Shown piece after piece: positions 19,953 to 28,255 of a DNA stretch of 64,000 bases. The DNA lies in NCBI GenBank assembly GCA_003224055.1, contig QHYE01000034.1, positions 22,889 through 86,888 of the forward strand, given 5' to 3'. The DNA comes from Acidobacteriota bacterium. GTDB lineage: Bacteria > Acidobacteriota > Terriglobia > Acidiferrales > UBA7541. Under the pieces are notes generated by a model. That model made no database searches and had not been told where the DNA came from. It saw only the letters and a program-made list of their open reading frames with translations. Position 1 is the stretch's first letter; each line of letters begins with the position of its first letter. The position numbers and the translations under genes are program-made.

Positions 19953-20984
19953 ATGTGGGATGACTTCATCAGCCGGCAAATCCGGCGGACCAATCGCAAT
20001 CTTCTCCTAATCGGTGCCGGCATTCTGACCGTCCTTGGACTACTGCTGGCAGCAGGCTGGCGCGACACGTACAACTTCATTTTCGGCCCATTCCCCGTTC
20101 AGAATTCGCAACTGGTTGCCATCTCTAATCCCGACGCGCCAAAGCACTATTTCTTGAAGGTACGAGGCGAGGAATCTTTCGCGACCGGGATGCGGGAAGT
20201 CGACGCGGGGAACCATGACAAGATTCGCGCGGAAGTGGTCGCCCTTGTTGTCGAAAAGCGGCTTTTGTTGGTGAAGACGCCGACGGACAATCACCAGCTT
20301 GAATTTACGGGCATTCTCACGGCGGTTCCCGCGGAGCTTCTCAATGATTTGGTCCGCAAGGAGGAGGCGAAAAATCCTGAGTTAAAGGGCGCTTTTCTTC
20401 CTTTTATGCTGGATGCCACCGGCTTCCGAAAGGGCGACAACGTTTGGGTGGCGATTGCCGGCGCGGGCTTTGGCCTCCTGGGGGTATTTCTGACGGGACT
20501 CTCCCTTCGCAGACGACTTCAGCCGGAGAACCATCCCCTGCTCAAAGTACTCGCCAAATATGGCGGGCTGCAGGACGTGCGGATGCGCATCGATTCAGAG
20601 ATTCGCAGCGAAGGCGGAGGCGAAAAATTCGGGTCGATGCAAATCACAACCAACTGGCTGATCCACGCCGCGGCCTACAAGACAAACGTGATGGCGACAA
20701 GAGATGTCGTGTGGGTCTATCCCAAAGTGACGAAGCACTATCACAATGGAATTCCGACGGGGAAGAGCTATTCCGCGATGATCTACGACTCCAAGGGGCA
20801 GTCTTTGGAAATCAGCGGGAAGAAGGATTCGGTTCCCAAACTACTGGAGTCCCTGCAGCGGCGCATGCCCTGGGTTCTGGTAGGTTTCAGCAAGGAGCTC
20901 GAGGCGCTTTGGTTGAAAGAAAAGCCCCAATTCTTTCAGCTCATCGAGGAGCGCCGCGCGAAGTTATCGCCGGCGATGCGTTAG
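19953..20984 (+). CDS. Hypothetical membrane protein with two predicted TM segments
   Basis: 343 aa ORF with NLLLIGAGILTVLGLLLAAGW and VAIAGAGFGLLGVFLTGLSL hydrophobic segments. Confidence 0.65.
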   Translation: MWDDFISRQIRRTNRNLLLIGAGILTVLGLLLAAGWRDTYNFIFGPFPVQNSQLVAISNPDAPKHYFLKVRGEESFATGMREVDAGNHDKIRAEVVALVVEKRLLLVKTPTDNHQLEFTGILTAVPAELLNDLVRKEEAKNPELKGAFLPFMLDATGFRKGDNVWVAIAGAGFGLLGVFLTGLSLRRRLQPENHPLLKVLAKYGGLQDVRMRIDSEIRSEGGGEKFGSMQITTNWLIHAAAYKTNVMATRDVVWVYPKVTKHYHNGIPTGKSYSAMIYDSKGQSLEISGKKDSVPKLLESLQRRMPWVLVGFSKELEALWLKEKPQFFQLIEERRAKLSPAMR

Positions 20985-22585
20985 GACTCCCATTTCCAAT
21001 CGGCAAATTGTTCGCGCAACGCGAGCTTTTTGAATTTGCCGACGGAAGTGCGGGGAATCGCGTCGATGAAGACGAAAGCGTCCGGGAGCTGCCATTTGGC
21101 GAAGGATTTCGCAAGGAAGCAGCGAAGCTCCTCCGGCGTAGCCTGCGCGCCATCTTTCAGAACGACGGCAGCGAGCGGGCGCTCCTGCCATTTCGGATGT
21201 GGGATGCCGACCACGCAGGCTTCCTTCACCGCGGGGTGGCCCATCAAGGTGTTCTCCAGGTCTACGGAGCTGATCCATTCGCCGCCGGACTTCACGAGGT
21301 CTTTTGCGCGGTCGACGATCTTGATGTAACCGTCCTCGTCCATGGTGGCGACGTCTCCAGTGCGGAACCAACCGTCGGCGGACCAGCGATGGGCCTGATC
21401 GGGCGCTTCGTAATAACTATCGGCGATCCATGGTCCGCGGATTTCAATTTCGCCGGAGGTCACCCCGTCACGGGGAGCTTGTCCTTCGGGCCGCATCAAA
21501 CGAATCTCTACAAAAGGCGCGGGCCAGCCTTGCTTAGCGCGGACTTCATACTTTTCTTGGTCGGGCCAATCCAGCATATGCGGACGGAGTCCCCCCGAAG
21601 TTCCGATGGGCGTCGTTTCCGTCATGCCCCAGAGATGCTGGATGTGCAGACCGAAGCGGTCGAGGCATCGCATGAGCTCGAGGGGTGGCGCGGTTCCTCC
21701 ACACACGATCTTGACCGGCGCGGCAAATTTCCAGCGGTCCGGATATTTGTCGAGTGCTTCGAGGATGGCGATCCAGACGGTTGGAACGCCGCACGCGACG
21801 GTCACACGTTCCGTTACGAGCAATCCCAGGATACTTTCCGGGTCCACATTCGGGCCAGGGAGCACCAGGCGTGCGCCGAGCATGGTGCACGCGAAAGGCA
21901 GGCCCCAGGCATTGGCGTGGAACATGGGGGCAACGGGCAGGACGGTGTCGAATTGATGCAAGCCAAAAACTTCCCTCAGACCGCAAGCGAAGGAGTGCAG
22001 CACGAGAGCGCGGTGGGAGTAGACGACGCCTTTCGAACAGCCGGTCGTCCCGGAAGTAAAACACATGACAGCGCCGTCGTTTTCGTCGAGAGACGGGTAT
22101 TGAAAATCGTCGCCGGCGTCGGCCAGCAATTTTTCATAGTTCAAGAAGCCTTCCGGGACGCTGCCGCAACCGTACGGCACGACAATGACTTTTTCGAAGG
22201 GGGCAGCGTCGCGAAACTTTTCGTACACCGGGAGAAGCACATCGTCGATGATGAGAAAGCGATCACGGGCATGGTTCGCGATGGTCGCGATTTCGTCGGG
22301 ATGGAGCCGCAGGTTGAGCGTATGCAAAATGCCGCCGGCGCACGGCACGCCGAAGAAGGCTTCGAGGTGGCCCGAGTGATTCCACATCATCGAAGCGACG
22401 CGGTCACCGGGTTTCATGCCAAACGCCGTTAGCGCGGAAGCCAGGCGGCGCGCTCGCCGATAGAATTCGCCGTAGCACGTGCGAACGATGGATTTGTCCG
22501 GCCTGCGGGAGACGATTTCAACGCGCGAAAAGATCTTCCCGGCACGCTCCAGGATAGTGGGCAGCGTCAAGGGGAAATCCATCAT
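20981..22585 (-). CDS. Acyl-CoA synthetase (AMP-binding, medium/long-chain fatty-acid-CoA ligase)
   Basis: MCFTSGTTGCSKGVVYSHRA, GWFRTGDVATMDEDGYIKIVDRAKDLVKSGGEWIS; start MMDFPLTLPTILERA proposed. Confidence 0.9.
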   Translation of the reverse strand: MMDFPLTLPTILERAGKIFSRVEIVSRRPDKSIVRTCYGEFYRRARRLASALTAFGMKPGDRVASMMWNHSGHLEAFFGVPCAGGILHTLNLRLHPDEIATIANHARDRFLIIDDVLLPVYEKFRDAAPFEKVIVVPYGCGSVPEGFLNYEKLLADAGDDFQYPSLDENDGAVMCFTSGTTGCSKGVVYSHRALVLHSFACGLREVFGLHQFDTVLPVAPMFHANAWGLPFACTMLGARLVLPGPNVDPESILGLLVTERVTVACGVPTVWIAILEALDKYPDRWKFAAPVKIVCGGTAPPLELMRCLDRFGLHIQHLWGMTETTPIGTSGGLRPHMLDWPDQEKYEVRAKQGWPAPFVEIRLMRPEGQAPRDGVTSGEIEIRGPWIADSYYEAPDQAHRWSADGWFRTGDVATMDEDGYIKIVDRAKDLVKSGGEWISSVDLENTLMGHPAVKEACVVGIPHPKWQERPLAAVVLKDGAQATPEELRCFLAKSFAKWQLPDAFVFIDAIPRTSVGKFKKLALREQFADWKWES

Positions 22586-22875
22586 GGTGCCGCGCATAGC
22601 GCCTCTCGGGCGGGAATCAAATTGAGCGAATCCTACCACCATTTGGAGGGAATGGGGAAAAGCGCGAGGAGTTTGCCCGGCGGCAAATCATCGCCGGCTG
22701 GCGGACAATTTCAGGTTGCAAAAGGGGTCAATTTCCGCGACCATGCAACAGACCGCTGAAGTCCCAGTCTCGCGCCCGCGGTGGCTCGGCGTTTCCCGAC
22801 TGCCCGTGAACGATTGCTGCTTCTTCAGCGCGCTCCGCGACTCGAAAGTGGGTTCCGGACAGAAGGAGTGGGCAG

Positions 22876-23277
22876 GTGAAGAAGCTCTATATCGGGAATC
22901 TTCCGTTTTCCGCGACGGAAGAGCAGCTCAACGAGTGGTTCTCGCAGGTTGGCGTCACACCCTCGGGCGTCAACCTAATCCGCGACCGATTCACGGGCCA
23001 GTCACGTGGTTTTGCCTTCGTCGAGGTTACGAACGACGAAGATGCAGACCGCGCGATCAATTCCCTGAATGGTCAGAATTTTGGCGGGCGAAACCTCGTT
23101 GTGAATGAAGCGCGTCCCCAGGCGGAGCGCGGCGGCGGTGGTGGCGGCGGACGCGGTGGTGGGTACGGCGGCGGACGCGGCGGCCATGGTGGTGGCGGCG
23201 GTGGACGCGGCGGCGGTGGTGGCGGACGCGGCGGTGATCGCGGCGGAGATCGCGGCGACCGCGGTAACCGCTGGTAA
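22876..23277 (+). CDS. RRM RNA-binding protein with Gly/Arg-rich (RGG) tail
   Basis: KKLYIGNLPFSATEEQL (RNP2), RGFAFVEV (RNP1), then GGGGRGGGYGGGRGG... tail. Confidence 0.93.
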   Translation: MKKLYIGNLPFSATEEQLNEWFSQVGVTPSGVNLIRDRFTGQSRGFAFVEVTNDEDADRAINSLNGQNFGGRNLVVNEARPQAERGGGGGGGRGGGYGGGRGGHGGGGGGRGGGGGGRGGDRGGDRGDRGNRW

Positions 23278-23769
23278 GCAAGCATTCCGGAACTGAGTAC
23301 GCGGCGCTCCTGCTGATCCGGGGCGCGTCACTCCTCTCAAGAAGTTCAAAGCGGTAGTTCTGCGCCTAACTGGATTCGTGGAGCCTCTCACCTTCGCTCC
23401 GCTGGGCCGTCCAATCCGGTTGTAGAGCGACAACGGCGGGATGGATGAGCTATCGGTATGATTTGATTCTGGCCAATCCCTGCAATCGCGTGTAGTATCC
23501 CCGCGATTTATTGACGGATCGAAAGTGCCGGATGCAGGGGCGCTCCCCCGCCTCGCCCTGGGAAGACTGTCTCGCGAAACAATTGGCCCCGTAACGTGTT
23601 TGAAACAATAGGCAAGGAAAATCCCTTGACGCTTGCTTTGTGAAGTATATGAATAGCGCGGAGACTGGCGAGGCTGATTTCCTCAGGAGTAATGCCCGGC
23701 GGAAACCCGGTGAACCTTCTGGGCGGGCCGCGCATCCAAAAGGTTGAGTGAGACGTATTACGGAATAGC

Positions 23770-24045
23770 ATGACGACCTGGCACAAACGCGATTGGCAAC
23801 AATTTTACGAGCTGGCCCGCCGCCCTTGGCAGCGTCACCGGCCGCCGCGGCCTGTCTACCCGACGGGTTTGAATCGCGTACTGCCGGCGCAGGGTTTTAG
23901 CCTGTCCGAGTTGGACGACGCCGGTGTGGATCTCGACCTGGCCGAGCGCCTCGGCCTGCCGGTGGACGCCGGACGCATCGGCGTTTACGGGCCAAACGTT
24001 ACCGTTCTGCGCGATTTCATCCGCTCCTCCCGCCAGCCGCTGTAA
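23770..24045 (+). CDS. Small eL13 (ribosomal protein L13e)-like protein
   Basis: 91 aa; RVLPAQGFSLSELDDAGVDLDLAERLGLPVDAGRIG...NVTVLRDF resembles eL13 GFTLEELKAAGI...ARTIGIAVDxRR... Confidence 0.55.
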   Translation: MTTWHKRDWQQFYELARRPWQRHRPPRPVYPTGLNRVLPAQGFSLSELDDAGVDLDLAERLGLPVDAGRIGVYGPNVTVLRDFIRSSRQPL

Positions 24046-24137
24046 AGCTTCTCGCAAATTAGACAGCGAACTTGGTACGAGGGTTCGTTTGTGCGCTAAC
24101 TTAGAAACGCGTAAAATAGAGGTTTCGCGCGAACTCC

Positions 24138-25058
24138 ATGGCCTCACCTTTCAACATCATCTCGAACTCACCGGCGCCGCCGGTCTTCGCGCCGAATGCA
24201 CATCCGCGGCCGGATTGGCTGCGCGTGAAGTTTTTTGGCGGCGAGAGGTATCAAGACCTGAAACGCATCATGCGCACGCTGGATCTGCACACCGTGTGCG
24301 AGAGCGCGCGCTGCCCGAACATGGGCGAGTGCTGGGAGCACGGCACGGCGACGTTCATGATCCTCGGGGATATTTGCACGCGCGCCTGCGGATTTTGCGC
24401 GGTGCCTTCGGGCAAGCCGGTTGGCCCGCCGGACGAGGATGAACCGTTTCGCGTGGCGGAGGCCGTCGCAAAGATGGGACTGCGGTACGCGGTGGTGACT
24501 TCCGTCAACCGCGACGACCAGGCCGACGGCGGCGCGCACATTTTTGCCCGCACCATCGAAGAAATTCGACGCCGCGTCCCCGGCTGCAAAGTGGAAGTCC
24601 TGATTCCCGATTTTCGCGGGGACTGGGACGCTTTGGACGTCGTCCTTGCCGTGCGGCCGGATATCCTCAACCACAACACCGAAACGGTGCCGCGCCTCTA
24701 TCGCCAGGTGCGCAAAGGCGCCGTGTACGAACGGTCGCTGGAGCTGCTCCGGCGTTCGAAAGCAGCGCATCCCGAAGTGCCCACCAAGACGGGCCTGATG
24801 CTCGGCCTCGGCGAAGAAAAAGACGAAGTGCTCGCCACGCTGCAAGACCTCGCCGCGCAGGGCACGGACATCCTCACACTCGGACAGTATCTGCAGCCCA
24901 CGCGGGAACATCTCCCGATCGTGCGCTACGTCCACCCCAAGGAGTTCGCTGAATATAAGGTCCTCGGCGAAGCCATGGGCTTCAAGCACGTCGAAGCCGG
25001 CCCCCTTGTTCGCTCCTCGTACCACGCTTTCGACCAAGCTGAGTCGGCCGTTCGCTAA
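24138..25058 (+). CDS. lipA: Lipoyl synthase
   Basis: CESARCPNMGECW, CTRACGFCAV radical SAM cluster, NHNTETVPRLYRQVRKGA. Confidence 0.96.
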   Translation: MASPFNIISNSPAPPVFAPNAHPRPDWLRVKFFGGERYQDLKRIMRTLDLHTVCESARCPNMGECWEHGTATFMILGDICTRACGFCAVPSGKPVGPPDEDEPFRVAEAVAKMGLRYAVVTSVNRDDQADGGAHIFARTIEEIRRRVPGCKVEVLIPDFRGDWDALDVVLAVRPDILNHNTETVPRLYRQVRKGAVYERSLELLRRSKAAHPEVPTKTGLMLGLGEEKDEVLATLQDLAAQGTDILTLGQYLQPTREHLPIVRYVHPKEFAEYKVLGEAMGFKHVEAGPLVRSSYHAFDQAESAVR

Positions 25059-25186
25059 CATAGCCATTCAGACGGTTCGGCATCGACGCTGCACACCACG
25101 CAGACGAAAGTCTGCGGCGGTGCAGTCGCGAAAGATTTGTTTAAGGTGTGCTCCGGGGGGCAGATCGAAAAGGCAGATTGCAGCAG

Positions 25187-25414
25187 CTATTGCTTCATGC
25201 GGGGCCCGAGCAGAACGAGCCCGATTCCTGCAGCGAGCAAAACAATGGAAACGGCAACCGGGACTTGAACCTCTTTTTCTTCGTTGACGGTGGCTTGGAT
25301 GGGGCCGATCTTCGCTACTTCTTCTTTCTGGTGGTACGTGAAAACTGGGTGCACGAGTCCCACTACACCCAAGACCACAAGGATGACGCCAAGAATGATG
25401 ACGAAGCGCTTCAT
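25187..25414 (-). CDS. Small two-TM protein (DUF3185-like)
   Basis: MKRFVIILGVILVVLGVVGLVHPVFTY...VPVAVSIVLLAAGIGLVLLGPRMKQ. Confidence 0.6.
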   Translation of the reverse strand: MKRFVIILGVILVVLGVVGLVHPVFTYHQKEEVAKIGPIQATVNEEKEVQVPVAVSIVLLAAGIGLVLLGPRMKQ

Positions 25415-25518
25415 GGATGTAAACCTATCACAAACCTTGATTTCCGAGCGAGGAAAGCAAGCAGACACACCCCTGCACCGGTCTGGCGCAGGGATCTGGA
25501 ATTTGAGGGACTTGGAGC

Positions 25519-25863
25519 TTACGACCGGCTTGCTGCAGCGGCTGCAGCAGCTTTCTTGGCGGCTTTGGCTGCGGTCGAGGCTTTGCGCCGCCGCTTGGTC
25601 TTTGGCGGTGTGGCCGGTGCTTCGCCGATCAGCTCGGCCGTCATGATGCTGGTGACGAAGAGCTTGGCGCCGTGATCGTCAAAGTCCACTGCGGTGCGTT
25701 CCTGGTCGGAAGCCGTCACGATTCCCAGGCCGTACACTTCGTGCTTGATGGTCTGACCTTCTTGCATCACTTGCACAACGTCCTCCTTGGCCACTCTCGC
25801 TGTAAATCTCGATTCGAAACTTGACTTGCGGAAGCCCCGGTCGCTGCTGGGGCCCCCAATCAC
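25519..25863 (-). CDS. Small protein with UvrD/PcrA C-terminal Tudor-like segment and Lys/Ala-rich tail
   Basis: GQTIKHEVYGLGIVTASDQERTAVDFDDHGAKLFVTSI then KTKRRRKASTAAKAAKKAAAAAAASRS. Confidence 0.5.
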   Translation of the reverse strand: MIGGPSSDRGFRKSSFESRFTARVAKEDVVQVMQEGQTIKHEVYGLGIVTASDQERTAVDFDDHGAKLFVTSIMTAELIGEAPATPPKTKRRRKASTAAKAAKKAAAAAAASRS

Positions 25864-25866
25864 AGG

Positions 25867-26172
25867 CTAGAGGCTGGTAACGTTCTCCGCCTGAAGGCCT
25901 TTGGGACCTTTCGTCACTTCAAATTCCACCGCTTGGCCTTCGTTCAGGGACTTGTAACCGTCCATCTGGATCGCGGAGAAGTGTACGAAAACATCTTCTC
26001 CTGTCTGGCGCTGGATGAATCCGTAGCCCTTTGAAGCATTAAACCACTTCACTGTTCCTTGTTCCTTCACTTCCACTACCTCGATATTGGAATTGCTTTG
26101 CTTCTCCTGGTCCGTTTCTTGGTGATGGCGGTGCGGCTTGTTACCGGCAATCGCGGAACGATTGCCGCCCAC
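25867..26172 (-). CDS. Cold shock protein (CspA family); true start probably internal near 26073
   Basis: [31 protein letters not shown]. Confidence 0.93.
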   Translation of the reverse strand: MGGNRSAIAGNKPHRHHQETDQEKQSNSNIEVVEVKEQGTVKWFNASKGYGFIQRQTGEDVFVHFSAIQMDGYKSLNEGQAVEFEVTKGPKGLQAENVTSL

Positions 26173-26422
26173 TTCTCCAAGCGCCGTAACTTCCCCCAGC
26201 CCGCAAAAAAAGGCCGCAAAGAGCGTCCTTGCAGCCTCCTCAAACGAGTCAAAAGGCCATACAAGAGCAACAAAGACTATAAGTATAATACTATAAAATG
26301 AAGGGTTTGTCCACTAGAGGACACGCTCTTGTAGGAAGGCGATTATTCCCGTAAGCTATTGTATTTATTAAACTTAAGTCGATAGGTAGGCGAGACTGGC
26401 CCAGGGAATCGTCGAAAATTGC

Positions 26423-26872
26423 CTACTCCAAGGACTCCGGTTCCAGGCTCAAATCGGCCTCCCCGGATTCCTTCTTTTCCCAGTATTTGTGAACCCAGGC
26501 TTCCCAGCTCTTCCCGGCAGCCGTGTCCCGCCCCGAAAAGGCAATTGCCGCAATATCGGCATAGGCGATCTTCAACCTCTGCCCCGAATCTTTGGGCAGC
26601 ACGCGCACAAAACTCGTCGCAAGCGTTGCGCCGCTCACGCGGTCAAAAATATAACCTTCGATTTTTGAATTGTCTTTGAGGGTCAGTGTAACATCGCCAC
26701 GATAGTCGAAAGCCTTCTCGAGTGCGATCCGCAGTTCTTCTTCCGTCGCGAGTTCCGGCACCCAGCCCTGCACGCTTTCGTGGACAGTTCCGGGAGCAAC
26801 TTCGAGCTTGTCTGGGTCGAGCGGCGATCCTTCCGTGTGGCTCGGGCGGTCGGCATGGCGCGGACCGGTCAT
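26423..26872 (-). CDS. Conserved hypothetical coupled to hpnH
   Basis: ORF overlaps hpnH stop by 4 nt; GDVTLTLKDNSKIEGYIFDR...IAYADIAAIAFSGRDTAAGKSWEAWVHKY. Confidence 0.65.
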   Translation of the reverse strand: MTGPRHADRPSHTEGSPLDPDKLEVAPGTVHESVQGWVPELATEEELRIALEKAFDYRGDVTLTLKDNSKIEGYIFDRVSGATLATSFVRVLPKDSGQRLKIAYADIAAIAFSGRDTAAGKSWEAWVHKYWEKKESGEADLSLEPESLE

Positions 26873-27996
26873 GCGCGGGTCTCTTCGAGCTGGCTCTTGC
26901 CGGCGTCGATTTGCACCAGCGGATTGTAGGAATGCACGGGCTTGACCGGCTCATTGAGCATTGCCAGCGCGTCGGGATCTTCGTACTTAGTGGATAAAGC
27001 TGCTTTCGCCGTGGCCCAGAGTCCGCGGAGGCCGCTAAACGTGTGATCCACAGCAGAAGCTTCATAACCGCTGTGCACCATACAGTTGGCGCACTTGGGA
27101 TTGCCGGATTCCGTGCCGTAATTTCCCCACTCTGTGGAATCGAGCATTTCCTGGAACGTGTCGGCATAGCCGTCCTGCAGCAGATAGCAAGGTTTTTGCC
27201 ACCCGAAAACGTTGTAGGTCGGCATGCCCCAGGGCGTGCAGGCATAGGTCTTCTTGCCCATCAAGAACTCGAGAAACAGCGGCGATTGATTGAATTGCCA
27301 GCTCTTCTTGCGGTTCGAAAGGATCGCGCGGAACAGCCGCCGCGTGCGGGCCCGCCCGAGGAAGTGCTTCTGGTCCGGGGCTTTATCGTAGGAATAGCCG
27401 GGCGAGAGCATCATGCCCTCGACGCCCAGCTCCATCATTTCATCAAAAAACGCGCGGACGCTCTTGGGGTCGGCGCCATCGAAAAGCGTGGTGTTCGTGG
27501 TAACGCGGAAGCCGCGCTTGAGCGCTTCCTTAATGCCATCGAGCGCCAGCTCATAGCCGCCCACCCGGCAAACCGAGAAATCGTGGTGTTCTTTCTGCCC
27601 GTCCACGTGCACCGAGAACGTCAAGTACTTGCTGGGCTTGAAAAGATGCAACTTTTCTTTCAGGAGCAGCGCGTTGGTGCAGAGATAAATGTACTTTTTC
27701 CGCGCAACCAGCCCCTCGACGATTTTGTCGATCTGCGAGTGCATCAGCGGTTCGCCGCCGGGGATCGAAACCATCGGCGTTCCGCATTCATCCACGGCTT
27801 TGAAGCATTCTTCCGGCGTCAATTCCGTTTTCAAAATGTGCGCCGGATACTGGATCTTGCCGCAACCGGCGCAGGCCAGGTTGCAGCGAAAGAGCGGCTC
27901 CAGCATCAGCACGAACGGATAGCGCTTGCGCCCCGCGAGCTTCTGTTTCAGGACGTACGTTGCAACCGTCCACGCTTGTGAAATGGGTACTGGCAT
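26869..27996 (-). CDS. hpnH: Adenosyl-hopene transferase HpnH (radical SAM)
   Basis: LEPLFRCNLACAGCGKIQYPA radical SAM CxxxCxxC; CxPWGMPTYNVFGWQKPCYLLQDGYA. Confidence 0.92.
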   Translation of the reverse strand: MPVPISQAWTVATYVLKQKLAGRKRYPFVLMLEPLFRCNLACAGCGKIQYPAHILKTELTPEECFKAVDECGTPMVSIPGGEPLMHSQIDKIVEGLVARKKYIYLCTNALLLKEKLHLFKPSKYLTFSVHVDGQKEHHDFSVCRVGGYELALDGIKEALKRGFRVTTNTTLFDGADPKSVRAFFDEMMELGVEGMMLSPGYSYDKAPDQKHFLGRARTRRLFRAILSNRKKSWQFNQSPLFLEFLMGKKTYACTPWGMPTYNVFGWQKPCYLLQDGYADTFQEMLDSTEWGNYGTESGNPKCANCMVHSGYEASAVDHTFSGLRGLWATAKAALSTKYEDPDALAMLNEPVKPVHSYNPLVQIDAGKSQLEETRA

Positions 27997-28144
27997 CGTC
28001 TCCGCTTCAATCCAAAAGGAATGGGAATACTTTCAGAACCCCCCAGCCCCTTCTATTGTAACCGACATTGTACCGCTTCGCTGAGAGTCCTTTAATCAGA
28101 TGCCAGGGCCTGTTCTTCGATGGCACGGGACGTGCCCTTCAGTA

Positions 28145-28164
28145 GCACAGGCTTTAGCCTGTGC
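28145..28164. repeat. Palindrome GCACAGGC-TTTA-GCCTGTGC
   Basis: 8-bp perfect inverted repeat in intergenic space. Confidence 0.7.
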
Positions 28165-28255
28165 GAGCGCAGAAGCCTGTACGGACAAGAGCCTGCCCAG
28201 CCACCGCGGGGCGTAGAATCGAGCTATCTAAAGGCCTCTAGGAACCACGGCAACC

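Noticed and set aside
23057-23285. Proline/arginine-rich minus-strand ORFs opposite the RGG tail
   Set aside because: Low-complexity antisense translation of the glycine-codon repeat.
23300-23769. Possible structured RNA or riboswitch in the gap upstream of the eL13-like gene
   Set aside because: No known riboswitch consensus recognised by eye; only a weak TTGACG promoter-like hexamer.
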